Of a stretch of DNA of 14,242 nt, positions 7,487-14,242 are shown one piece after another. Both the position numbers and the translations under genes were made by a program. This DNA is from UPXZ01 sp964345395. Its GTDB lineage: Bacteria; Bacteroidota; Bacteroidia; Bacteroidales; Paludibacteraceae. Within the stretch, counting starts at the first letter, position 1, and each line of letters begins with the position of its first letter. The notes below the pieces were generated by a model that was not told where the DNA came from, did not search any database, and was given only the letters and a program-made list of their open reading frames with translations. Location: positions 1-14,242 of the forward strand of contig CAYFRA010000047.1 in NCBI GenBank assembly GCA_964345395.1, in the 5' to 3' direction.

Positions 7487-7516
7487 GAAGAGGCAATCAA
7501 TTGTCTCTTTTTTTTT
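7487..7516 (+). terminator. intrinsic terminator of dnaA
   Basis: AGAGGCAAT (7489-7497) pairs with ATTGTCTCT (7500-7508) with one G-T wobble; the effective loop is about four bases. Flanking A/G and T bases extend the stem, and a run of nine T (7508-7516) follows. It lies 24 bases past the dnaA stop and is a textbook intrinsic terminator. Confidence 0.85.
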
Positions 7517-7602
7517 ATTTTTATTGCACAATGCTTTTTCACTATCAAAAAATATTGTATTTTTACAAAACATTATAGTAAATACATTAATAGGATATAG
7601 AT

Positions 7603-8163
7603 ATGGTATTCAAATTTACAGTGATATCTGATGAAGTCGATGATTTTGTTAGAAAAATAGAGATCGATTCTGAAGCAAGTTTTTTAGACCTGCATAATAT
7701 CATTCTTGATTCAGTAAAATATACAAAAGATCAAATAACATCATTCTTTTTGTGCAATGATGATTGGGAGAAAGAGCAAGAAATCACACTTATAGAGATG
7801 GATACAGATTCAGAATATGATAATCTGACGATGGATGGCACAAAACTCTACGAGCTTCTTGATGATGAAAAACAAAAAATGATTTTTGTTTTTGATATGA
7901 TTTCAGATCGTGCTTTCTTTATGGAGTTGACAGAAATAATCTTAAATAAAGATTTGAATAAAGCAAAAATAACAAAATCTGAAGGTGATGCTCCCATTCA
8001 ATTTATTGAAGATGAAATAATCGAAAGTTTTGTAACAAAAACACTACAAACAAGCATCGAAAACACGGACAACTACTTTGATGATAACGAAGACAACTAC
8101 GATGAAGAAGATTTAGATAACATTGATTTAGACAATTTAAATATCGACGAAGATTTTTATTGA
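7603..8163 (+). CDS. pRiA4b ORF-3-like / IS1096 TnpR-passenger-like protein with acidic C-terminal tail
   Basis: The function is unknown. The 186-residue protein resembles the Bacteroidota branch of the PRiA4_ORF3 family (often labelled IS1096 element passenger TnpR family). That label comes from a homologue in a mobile element; nothing here indicates a transposon. Visible features are an N-terminal alpha/beta part beginning KFTVISDEVDDFVRKIEID, the conserved aromatic-acidic stretch CNDDWEKEQEITLIEMD (51-67), FVFDMISDRAFFMEL (95-109), and a strongly acidic Asp/Asn/Glu tail (about 153-186) ending in Phe-Tyr. No signal peptide or membrane segment is seen. AGGA (7592-7595) lies 7 bases before the ATG, one of the few clear Shine-Dalgarno matches here. 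It is the first gene of a run with miaA (32-base gap), the dehydrogenase and murB. In my recollection the pairing with miaA recurs in Bacteroidales. The tail could bind a cation or a basic partner; that is speculation. Confidence 0.85.
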   Translation: MVFKFTVISDEVDDFVRKIEIDSEASFLDLHNIILDSVKYTKDQITSFFLCNDDWEKEQEITLIEMDTDSEYDNLTMDGTKLYELLDDEKQKMIFVFDMISDRAFFMELTEIILNKDLNKAKITKSEGDAPIQFIEDEIIESFVTKTLQTSIENTDNYFDDNEDNYDEEDLDNIDLDNLNIDEDFY

Positions 8164-8195
8164 TCTAATATAAAAAAGAAGAAAATCATATAAAC

Positions 8196-9098
8196 TTGCG
8201 AAAACTAATCGTCATAATGGGCCCAACCGGAGTTGGGAAAACAAATATCAGCTTTGCTTTAGCCAATCGATTTAATGCTCCAATTGTATCATCTGATTCA
8301 CGGCAAATATACAAAGAGCTTAAAATTGGAACAGCAGCACCCACCGAAGAGGAACTTGCCCGCATAAAACATTATTTTATTGGTACTTTATCGATTTTTG
8401 ACTACTATAGTGCTGGTCAATATGAAGAAGATGCGATAAAACTTTTAACTGAGCTTTTTGAAAAAAACAGCACCATACTGCTTGTTGGTGGGTCGATGAT
8501 GTACATTGATGCTGTATGCAAAGGTTTCGACAATATCCCCAGAATCGACCAAGATATTCGAGATTATTGGACAAAAGAGTACAAAGATAGAGGATTAGAG
8601 CACATCCAAAACGAACTCAAACGCTTGGATCCTGAACATTATAGCAAAGTAGATTTGAACAATCATAAACGTGTTATTCACGCTTTAGAAGTGTGTAAAA
8701 TGACAGGAGTGCCCTATTCGAGTTTGAGAAAAGGGAAAATAAAAGATCGTAATTTTGACATCATTAAGATTGGATTAAATCGCCCCCGACCCGAACTTTA
8801 TGAGCGTATCAATCGCCGAGTAGATCAAATGGTAAAAGATGGATTAGTGGATGAAGCCCGCCAACACTACCCTCACAAGAAGCTCAACTCATTGAATACT
8901 GTGGGTTATAAGGAGTTTTTCAAGCATTTTGATGGAGATTGCACATTAGAAGAGTCAATAGAACTTCTGAAACAAAACACGCGTCACTATGCTAAAAGAC
9001 AACTTACTTGGTTCAATCGTGATGAAGATATCAATTGGTTTAATCCTGATGATGAAGATGAGGTTATGGCTTTTATAGAATCAAAATTGGAACAGTAA
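8196..9098 (+). CDS. miaA: tRNA dimethylallyltransferase MiaA
   Basis: MiaA transfers a dimethylallyl group from dimethylallyl diphosphate to N6 of A37 in tRNAs that read codons starting with U. The 300 residues match the family's usual length. Seen motifs are the P-loop GPTGVGKT (9-16), DSRQIYKELKIGTAAPT (34-50), GGSMMYIDAV (98-107), DLNNHKRVIHALEV in the middle of the protein, and a C-terminal part with NTVGYKEFFKHF and the basic TRHYAKRQLTWFNRD. The start is TTG at 8196-8198: there is no in-frame ATG between the upstream stop TAA (8166-8168) and this codon. The next ATG (8217) would remove the first beta strand ahead of the P-loop. An A/G-rich stretch (8172-8185) could serve as a weak ribosome site. 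It is the second gene of the run, 13 bases before the dehydrogenase. Confidence 0.96.
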   Translation: MRKLIVIMGPTGVGKTNISFALANRFNAPIVSSDSRQIYKELKIGTAAPTEEELARIKHYFIGTLSIFDYYSAGQYEEDAIKLLTELFEKNSTILLVGGSMMYIDAVCKGFDNIPRIDQDIRDYWTKEYKDRGLEHIQNELKRLDPEHYSKVDLNNHKRVIHALEVCKMTGVPYSSLRKGKIKDRNFDIIKIGLNRPRPELYERINRRVDQMVKDGLVDEARQHYPHKKLNSLNTVGYKEFFKHFDGDCTLEESIELLKQNTRHYAKRQLTWFNRDEDINWFNPDDEDEVMAFIESKLEQ

Positions 9099-9111
9099 AT
9101 AGAAGATAAAC

Positions 9112-9837
9112 ATGAAACGAGCTATTGTTATTGGTGCAACATCTGGAATCGGCGAGGGTTTGGCAAAAAAATTAGCCGCAGATGGTTATAAAGTTGGAAT
9201 CACAGGCAGACGTAGCCAGTTGCTTGAAGATCTGAAAAAGCGATACCCTGAGCAATTTATTACAAAAACATTTGACGTGATTGATACTGAAAAATCAATC
9301 AAATCAATAGAGGAGCTGATAGGCGAACTCGGTGGGTTGGATTTATTGATATTGAACTCTGGCGTGGGATATGATAATTTAGATTTTGACTACCAATTTG
9401 AAAAAAACTTGATCGATATCAATGTCATCGGATTTACCAATATTGCCAACTGGACTTATCGGTTTTTCAAAGAACAAGGAAAAGGACATTTGGTGGCTAT
9501 CACTTCAATTGCAGGATTGCGTGGCAGGGATAGAGCAACGGCATATCACGCATCAAAAGCATATCAAAGCAACTACATTGAGGGTTTGCAACACCACGTT
9601 GTCAAAAGCAAAAGTTCTGTTCGTATCAGCAATATTCGTCCTGGATATATTCGCACCGCACTTATTGAAAACAATGATTTTTTCTGGACAATGCCTCTCG
9701 AAAAAGCTGTAAATCAAATATACAAGGCAATAAAAAGTCAAAAAAAAGAAGTGTATATCACGAAACGATGGAAAGTGATGGCTCTCTTAATGACAATAAC
9801 TCCAAAATCAATTTATCATAGATTAAAAATTACTTGA
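9112..9837 (+). CDS. short-chain dehydrogenase/reductase (SDR family, classical type)
   Basis: This is an NAD(P)-dependent oxidoreductase of unknown substrate. The 241 residues begin with a Rossmann fold carrying the cofactor motif GATSGIG (8-14). TGRR (31-34), with basic residues after the second strand, suggests NADPH preference. N82 sits in LNSG, the variant of the family NNAG motif. The catalytic set is S132 (ITSIAG), Y145 and K149 (YHASK), followed by RPGYIRT (176-182). The C-terminal part (about 212-241) is basic and partly hydrophobic (RWKVMALLMTITP) and might touch the membrane. The gene begins 13 bases after miaA and its TGA shares one base with the murB ATG, so it is translated next to a peptidoglycan enzyme. 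That does not show it acts in the same pathway. Confidence 0.92.
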   Translation: MKRAIVIGATSGIGEGLAKKLAADGYKVGITGRRSQLLEDLKKRYPEQFITKTFDVIDTEKSIKSIEELIGELGGLDLLILNSGVGYDNLDFDYQFEKNLIDINVIGFTNIANWTYRFFKEQGKGHLVAITSIAGLRGRDRATAYHASKAYQSNYIEGLQHHVVKSKSSVRISNIRPGYIRTALIENNDFFWTMPLEKAVNQIYKAIKSQKKEVYITKRWKVMALLMTITPKSIYHRLKIT

Positions 9838-10850
9838 TGAATATTCAAAGCAACATATCACTCAAAAATTTCAATACATTTGGTATTGATGTCAAAGCAA
9901 AATTGTTTGCAGAGTATTCTTCACTCAATGAACTAATTGAAATCATTCAAATGGATGAATTTCAAAACAATAGAATACTACATATAGGAAGCGGTAGCAA
10001 TTTGCTATTTACAAAGAACTTTGAAGGAGTTATTTTACATTCAAAAATTATTGAAACTAAAATCTCATATGAAAATGATGATGAAGTGATTTTACGTGTA
10101 GGTGCTGGCTTGCTGTGGGACGAATTGGTAGATTATGCAGTAAGGAACAACTATTACGGTATTGAAAATCTTTCGCTAATTCCGGGCGAAGTAGGTGCTG
10201 CAGCCGTTCAAAACATTGGAGCTTACGGAGTGGAGATTAAAGATTTTATTCATTCGGTTGAATATTTTGATTTGGAAAGTGCATCAAGCAAAACAATGAG
10301 CAATGAAGGGTGTAAATATGCTTACCGCAACAGTATTTTCAAAAACGAGCTAAAAGGAAAAGCTATTATTACACACGTCAATATAAGATTACATAAGAGA
10401 GAGCAATACTGTTTGGATTATGTTCATTTACAAGAAACCGTAATGCAGCGTGGAGAAATAAATTTAGAAAATATCCGAAACACCATTATCGAAATTCGAC
10501 AATCAAAACTACCTGACCCTGCTATATTGGGAAATGCGGGTAGTTTTTATATGAATCCTATTGTAGAAAAATCAAAATTTGAAAAAATTCTTGCTGATTA
10601 CCCCCAAATGCCTTACTATAAGATTGATGGCGAGCAATATAAAATACCTGCTGCTTGGCTGATAGAGAAATGTGGATTGAAAGGAAAGAGATTTGGAAAA
10701 GTTGGTATTTACGAAAAACAAGCCCTTGTACTCGTTAATTATGGTGGAGCTACAGGTCAAGATATTGCCGAATTATCAAGTCATATTCAAGAAAAAGTGG
10801 TAAGTCAATTTGGAATAAAACTGACTCCTGAAGTCAATTTTATAGCGTAA
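9837..10850 (+). CDS. murB: UDP-N-acetylenolpyruvoylglucosamine reductase MurB (type I)
   Basis: MurB is a cytoplasmic flavoenzyme that reduces UDP-GlcNAc-enolpyruvate to UDP-N-acetylmuramate with NADPH, the second committed step of peptidoglycan precursor synthesis. The 337 residues match type I (E. coli-like) MurB in length. Visible motifs are NFNTFGIDV (11-19), the FAD-binding IGSGSNLLF (50-58), SLIPGEVGAAAVQNIGAYG (113-131) and YAYRNS with R164. The proton-donor serine is S236 in GNAGSFYMNP, and the catalytic Glu is E332 in LTPEVNFI at the end. The ATG at 9837 overlaps the preceding TGA as TGATG, a typical translational-coupling overlap; the TTG at 9834 is a less likely start. It is the last gene of the run and is convergent with the CYTH gene 25 bases away. 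Confidence 0.97.
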   Translation: MNIQSNISLKNFNTFGIDVKAKLFAEYSSLNELIEIIQMDEFQNNRILHIGSGSNLLFTKNFEGVILHSKIIETKISYENDDEVILRVGAGLLWDELVDYAVRNNYYGIENLSLIPGEVGAAAVQNIGAYGVEIKDFIHSVEYFDLESASSKTMSNEGCKYAYRNSIFKNELKGKAIITHVNIRLHKREQYCLDYVHLQETVMQRGEINLENIRNTIIEIRQSKLPDPAILGNAGSFYMNPIVEKSKFEKILADYPQMPYYKIDGEQYKIPAAWLIEKCGLKGKRFGKVGIYEKQALVLVNYGGATGQDIAELSSHIQEKVVSQFGIKLTPEVNFIA

Positions 10851-10851
10851 G

Positions 10852-10870
10852 AGGCATTCACAATCTGCCT
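10852..10870. terminator. candidate bidirectional terminator between murB and the CYTH gene
   Basis: AGGCA (10852-10856) pairs with TGCCT (10866-10870) across a 9-base loop, exactly between the two convergent stop codons (10850 and 10876). There is no good T run on either side, so the case rests mainly on position. Confidence 0.35.
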
Positions 10871-10875
10871 ATAAA

Positions 10876-11376
10876 TCACACATTATCGTTCCAGCTTTTA
10901 TATGGATTTTCAGACAAATAGGCATTATAATAGCGTTTATCTTGTGTAACCTCCTCACCCAACCAATTTGGCTTATTAAACTTCTCATCTTCAGAGGCAA
11001 GCTCCAATTCAGCCATTACCAAACCTTCATTTTCATCGGCAAAAACATCAATCTCAAAGACCTTACCATCAAAAATCACCTCGTTGCGTATCTTTTTAAT
11101 ATATGGTTTTTCGCAAAGTTGCAAAAGCAATTTTGCCTCATCAACCGAAATCTTTTTTTCCCACTCAAAGCGACTAAATCCATTCTCGTTGGCTTCTCCC
11201 TTGATTGTCAAAAAGGCATTATCTGCTAAAACACGTACTCTCACCGTTTTTTCTTTAGTTGCTACAATGTAGGCTTGAATTATTTCATAGCTTTTGCTTA
11301 CAAAGGGCGTAAAATCCCCTTTAACTAAAAACTTACGCTCTATCTCTATATGTTCTGGTTTTGTATTCACACTCAT
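10876..11376 (-). CDS. CYTH-domain protein (inorganic triphosphatase / thiamine-triphosphatase-like)
   Basis: CYTH proteins form a tunnel-shaped beta structure that binds triphosphates with divalent metal. Bacterial members are mostly tripolyphosphatases or related phosphohydrolases, a few are adenylate cyclases, and the substrate here cannot be told. From the ATG at 11376 the product has 166 residues. The signature ExExK is present as E11-I-E13-R-K15 (IEIERKFLV). It is followed by the basic strand VRVRVL, LTIKGE, a Phe/Arg/Glu strand (SRFEWEKK), IDVFADENEGLVMAELEL and KRYYNAYLSENPY. In-frame alternatives upstream are ATG 11385 and TTG 11403. The -7 element at 11401-11408 would start RNA near 11394, which favours 11376 and excludes the TTG. 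It is divergent from valS and convergent with murB, and functionally unlinked to either as far as can be seen. Confidence 0.9.
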   Translation of the reverse strand: MSVNTKPEHIEIERKFLVKGDFTPFVSKSYEIIQAYIVATKEKTVRVRVLADNAFLTIKGEANENGFSRFEWEKKISVDEAKLLLQLCEKPYIKKIRNEVIFDGKVFEIDVFADENEGLVMAELELASEDEKFNKPNWLGEEVTQDKRYYNAYLSENPYKSWNDNV

Positions 11377-11400
11377 TTTAAGCATTTCAATGATTTGGTG

Positions 11401-11408
11401 CAAATATA
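11401..11408 (-). promoter_or_regulatory. Bacteroidota -7 promoter element for the CYTH gene
   Basis: The minus strand reads TATATTTG, a perfect match to TAnnTTTG. The expected start of transcription is near 11394, 18 bases before the preferred ATG. TTTG sequences lie upstream at shorter spacing (8-12 bases) than the usual 19-21, so the -33 part is uncertain. Confidence 0.5.
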
Positions 11409-11484
11409 ATCAATTTCAAACAAATTATTATTTTCACACATAAAAAATAAAACCCTTGTTTTTTATAATGAGAGCGATTTTAGC

Positions 11485-11492
11485 TATCTTTG
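11485..11492 (+). promoter_or_regulatory. Bacteroidota -7 promoter element for valS
   Basis: TATCTTTG matches TAnnTTTG perfectly and is followed by GC, a common context. A TTG lies at 11456-11458 but with a 26-base spacer, longer than usual. The resulting valS leader would be about 85 bases, with a 9-base direct repeat CAATCAATT at 11493-11501 and 11532-11540 of unknown meaning. Confidence 0.5.
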
Positions 11493-11585
11493 CAATCAAT
11501 TTTAATTAAAAAGTATCGACAAGTGATTTGACAATCAATTCTTTACTAATAAGCAAACTTTTTTCAATAATAATTTACAAATACA

Positions 11586-14242
11586 ATGGAACTTGCAAGC
11601 AAATATAATCCTGCCGATGTAGAAGATAAGTGGTATCAATATTGGTTAGAAAACAATTTTTTTCACTCCGAACCTGATGAGCGTGAACCTTACACCATCG
11701 TCATTCCGCCACCCAACGTAACAGGCGTATTACACATGGGACATATGCTCAACAACACCATTCAGGATGTATTGGTGCGTAGAGCACGTATGATGGGTAA
11801 AAATGCATTGTGGGTTCCGGGAACTGACCACGCCTCTATTGCTACCGAAGCAAAAGTGGTAGAGCGATTAGCAAAACAAGGCATAAACAAGACAGATTTG
11901 AGTCGTGAAGAGTTTTTGAAACACGCTTGGGATTGGACACACGAGCACGGTGGCATTATTTTGGAGCAGTTGAAGAAATTAGGGGCTTCATGCGATTGGG
12001 AACGAACTGCTTTCACAATGGATGAAATACGTAGCCAAAGCGTGATAAAAGTATTTTGTGATTTACATGAAAAAGGCTTGATTTATCGGGGTGTACGTAT
12101 GGTCAATTGGGATCCTAAAGCCCTTACAGCTGTATCAGATGAAGAGGTAAACCACAAAGAGGTAAATGGGAAGTTATATTACCTGAGATACCAAATCTCC
12201 CCTTCGGGGGGCGGGGGGGCCTACGCCATTGTCGCAACTACTCGCCCTGAAACAATTATGGGCGATACAGCGATGTGCATTCACCCTGACAATCCAAAAA
12301 CGGCACATTTGAAAGGCAAAAAAGTATTTGTGCCACTTATCAACCGTGAAATTCCTGTGATTGAAGATGAATATGTAGATATGGAATTTGGCACTGGCTG
12401 CTTAAAAGTTACGCCCGCCCATGATGTGAACGACTATGTATTGGGAGAAAAACACAATCTTCCATCTATCGATATTTTCAATGATGACGGTACGCTCAAC
12501 GCATATGGTGAGAAATACGAAGGAATGGATAGATTTGAAGTTCGCAAGCAAATTGTGAAAGATTTGGAAGAAGCCGGATTGCTTGAAAAAGTAGAGGACT
12601 ACACCAATAAAGTGGGTTATTCGGAGCGTACAGATGTGCCAATCGAGCCAAAACTATCTATGCAATGGTTTTTGAAAATGAGCGATATGGCAAAACCAGC
12701 CTTGGATAATGTAGAAAACGACACAATTAAGTTTCACCCTGAGAAGTATAAAAACACCTATCGCCATTGGATGGAGAATATCAAAGATTGGAACATAAGC
12801 CGACAACTTTGGTGGGGGCACCGTATTCCAGCCTATTATATTGCTCCAAAAGATGAAAACAACAAAGAGTTTCCAATTAAAGGCAATCAATATGTTGTTG
12901 CTGAAAGTGAAGTTGAAGCTCGCGAAAAAGCATTGACTCAATTTCCTGAGTTAGCTGAGCATGATTTCATTTTGAATCAAGATGAAGATGCCTTAGACAC
13001 GTGGTTTTCATCGTGGCTGTGGCCAATATCTGTTTTTGATGGCATCAACAAGCCTGATAATGAAGAGATTAAATACTACTACCCGACCAACGATTTGGTT
13101 ACTGGTCCGGATATTATCTTTTTCTGGGTGGCACGTATGATTATGGCAGGATATGAATATCGCAACGAGCACCCCTACAACAATGTCTATTTTACAGGTA
13201 TTGTGCGTGACAAAATTGGGCGTAAAATGTCTAAACAACTTGGCAATTCACCCGACCCCATTGAATTGATGAAAATATATGGTGCCGATGGCGTGCGGAT
13301 GGGAATGTTGCTTACCGCTCCTGCCGGAAACGACCTGCTTTATGATGATAGCTTATGCGAACAAGGCCGCAACTTTAACAACAAAGTGTGGAATGCTTTC
13401 CGTTTGGTCAAAGGATGGGATGTGGCGAGCAACAGCGAAGTAGAGCAACCCGAGACTGCTAAAATTGCAATCAAGTGGTTTGAACAACAAATCAACAAAG
13501 CTTTGATCGAGATGGATGACTTGTTTAGCAAGTATCGACTATCTGAGGCTTTAATGGTGGCTTATAAACTATTTTGGGATGAATTTTCATCTTGGTATTT
13601 GGAGATGATAAAACCTGCATATCAGCAGCCGATTGATGAAGCTACCTACAATGCAACACTCGGATTTTTTGACAGCTTATTGAAAATGCTTCATCCTTTT
13701 ATGCCTTTTATTACCGAAGAACTTTGGCAAGCTTTAGAAGAAAGAAAAGAGGGCGAAAGTATCATGGTAAGTATGATGCCAAAAGCAAATGAGATCGATA
13801 ATCAGCTACTTGATTCGATAGAAAAAACCAAAGAGATTATTGCAGGAGTGCGTACTATTCGTTTACAAAAAAACATTCCTAATAAAGAGAGCCTAATCTT
13901 ACAGGTTATTGGCAAGCACGACAAAGAGAACGACACCCTAATATCCAAGTTATGTAATTTAGAGACAATTGAATATGTTTCGGAAAAACTCGCTAACGCT
14001 GTAGCATTCAGAGTTGGCACTACTGAATATTCCATTCCTATGGGCGACTTAGTCAATATAGAGGAGGAGATTGTCAAAATGGAGGAGGAGATTGTCTATT
14101 TAGAAGGATTTCTGAAATCAGTGATGAAAAAACTTAGCAACGAAAGATTTGTACAAAACGCTAAGCCAGAAATTGTTGAAAACGAGAGAAAAAAACAAGC
14201 TGATGCTGAAAACAAAATAGCAGCACTCAAAGAGAGTATCGC
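11586..14242 (+). CDS. valS: valyl-tRNA synthetase (last few codons beyond window edge)
   Basis: ValRS is a class Ia aminoacyl-tRNA synthetase that charges tRNA-Val and hydrolyses mischarged Thr-tRNA-Val. The 885 complete codons cover nearly the whole protein. Motifs in order are PPPNVTGVLHMGH with the HIGH-type HMGH (50-53), TDHASIATEAK (83 onward), the editing-domain ATTRPETIMGDTA (217-229), the anticodon-side WLWPISVF, and the signature KMSKQ (547-551) in place of KMSKS. I recall that substitution from other Bacteroidota ValRS. After the helical anticodon-binding domain comes the C-terminal coiled coil (about 820-885) with KKLSNERFVQNAKPEIV. Residues 205-212 (SPSGGGGA) are an unusual Gly-rich insert encoded by a G-rich hairpin at the entry of the editing domain. 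The ATG at 11586 gives the standard N-terminus MELASKYNPADVEDKWY. The frame is open throughout, so the gene is apparently intact. Confidence 0.97.
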   Translation, partial: MELASKYNPADVEDKWYQYWLENNFFHSEPDEREPYTIVIPPPNVTGVLHMGHMLNNTIQDVLVRRARMMGKNALWVPGTDHASIATEAKVVERLAKQGINKTDLSREEFLKHAWDWTHEHGGIILEQLKKLGASCDWERTAFTMDEIRSQSVIKVFCDLHEKGLIYRGVRMVNWDPKALTAVSDEEVNHKEVNGKLYYLRYQISPSGGGGAYAIVATTRPETIMGDTAMCIHPDNPKTAHLKGKKVFVPLINREIPVIEDEYVDMEFGTGCLKVTPAHDVNDYVLGEKHNLPSIDIFNDDGTLNAYGEKYEGMDRFEVRKQIVKDLEEAGLLEKVEDYTNKVGYSERTDVPIEPKLSMQWFLKMSDMAKPALDNVENDTIKFHPEKYKNTYRHWMENIKDWNISRQLWWGHRIPAYYIAPKDENNKEFPIKGNQYVVAESEVEAREKALTQFPELAEHDFILNQDEDALDTWFSSWLWPISVFDGINKPDNEEIKYYYPTNDLVTGPDIIFFWVARMIMAGYEYRNEHPYNNVYFTGIVRDKIGRKMSKQLGNSPDPIELMKIYGADGVRMGMLLTAPAGNDLLYDDSLCEQGRNFNNKVWNAFRLVKGWDVASNSEVEQPETAKIAIKWFEQQINKALIEMDDLFSKYRLSEALMVAYKLFWDEFSSWYLEMIKPAYQQPIDEATYNATLGFFDSLLKMLHPFMPFITEELWQALEERKEGESIMVSMMPKANEIDNQLLDSIEKTKEIIAGVRTIRLQKNIPNKESLILQVIGKHDKENDTLISKLCNLETIEYVSEKLANAVAFRVGTTEYSIPMGDLVNIEEEIVKMEEEIVYLEGFLKSVMKKLSNERFVQNAKPEIVENERKKQADAENKIAALKESI
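12196..12221 (+). repeat. G-rich UUCG-capped hairpin element inserted in frame in valS
   Basis: The segment has CTCCCC, then TTCG, then six G (12206-12211), C, seven G (12213-12219), and CC. CCCC (12199-12202) can pair with GGGG (12207-12210) around TTCG, forming in RNA the very stable C(UUCG)G tetraloop. The tract is far more GC-rich than its surroundings and encodes Ser-Pro-Ser-Gly4-Ala. It resembles, from memory, the C-run/hairpin/G-run short repeats scattered through many Bacteroidota genomes; only one copy is in this window, so the repeat nature is inference. Confidence 0.55.
14058..14099 (+). repeat. two-copy 21-base tandem repeat in the valS coiled coil
   Basis: Two adjacent 21-base units (14058-14078 and 14079-14099) share the identical 15-base core GAGGAGGAGATTGTC (14061-14075 and 14082-14096). 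They encode IEEEIVK and MEEEIVY, two heptads at residues 825-838 in register with the coiled coil. It is either a local duplication or a conversion event. Confidence 0.6.

Noticed and set aside
7558..7565. TATTTTTA as a promoter for the operon beginning at 7603
   Set aside because: It lacks the final G of TAnnTTTG and has no spaced TTG; in AT-rich DNA this is not distinguishable from chance.
7603..8163. Transposon remnant, because the closest family label mentions IS1096 and TnpR
   Set aside because: There is no transposase, inverted repeat or target duplication around it, and the gene is embedded in a housekeeping operon.
9834..9836. TTG start for murB
   Set aside because: The adjacent ATG overlaps the previous stop as TGATG, the usual coupling arrangement.
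11493..11585. T-box riboswitch in the valS leader
   Set aside because: No T-box consensus bulge or terminator/antiterminator pair is visible, and T-boxes are characteristic of Gram-positive lineages.
12206..12219. Frameshift or sequencing error in valS at the G runs
   Set aside because: The reading frame continues directly into ATTRPETIMGDTA and on to the window end, so the present length keeps the gene intact; read-level length variation remains untested.
12654..13238. Minus-strand open frames of 95 and 76 codons
   Set aside because: Both are antisense to valS, whose motifs run unbroken through this stretch.

Overview
The window looks like ordinary chromosomal DNA from an AT-rich member of the Bacteroidota, most likely Bacteroidales. 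The grounds are the protein relatives (a Bacteroidota-style LptD-like protein, a ValRS with KMSKQ in place of KMSKS, a DnaA with Bacteroidota-like motifs, and a pRiA4b-ORF3-type protein next to miaA), the weak Shine-Dalgarno signals, and four perfect matches to the Bacteroidota -7 promoter element TAnnTTTG, all lying in the two divergent intergenic regions. No phage, IS element, CRISPR array, tRNA or rRNA was seen. The genus cannot be fixed by reading alone.

Layout. (1) 1-3397, minus strand: an LptD-like outer-membrane protein, followed 41 bases downstream by slyD, a metal-binding FKBP-type prolyl isomerase cut by the left edge. (2) 3398-3609: a divergent promoter region. (3) 3610-5655, plus strand: a zinc N-acetylmuramoyl-L-alanine amidase with a SPOR-like tail and, 6 bases later, an MCE/MlaD-family protein. 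Together with LptD this is an envelope cluster covering lipopolysaccharide insertion, peptidoglycan cleavage and lipid transport. (4) 5656-6065: an AT-rich gap with a strong terminator-type hairpin about 40 bases before dnaA and two imperfect DnaA-box-like sites. (5) dnaA, 6066-7463, closed by a clear intrinsic terminator. (6) 7603-10850: a tight four-gene run, made of an acidic-tailed pRiA4b-ORF3/TnpR-passenger-like protein, miaA (TTG start), a short-chain dehydrogenase and murB; the last two overlap by one base. (7) 10876-11376, minus strand: a CYTH-domain phosphohydrolase-like protein, convergent with murB and divergent from valS. (8) 11586 to the right edge: valS, nearly complete, with only the last few codons outside the window.

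Most of the window is housekeeping: replication initiation, tRNA modification and charging, peptidoglycan precursor synthesis and envelope assembly. I did not find a convincing new multi-gene system. The points most worth a second look are a G-rich, UUCG-capped hairpin inserted in frame into valS, a two-cysteine pattern in the LptD-like protein that suggests one inter-domain disulfide, the hairpin in the dnaA leader, and the uncharacterised acidic protein linked to miaA.
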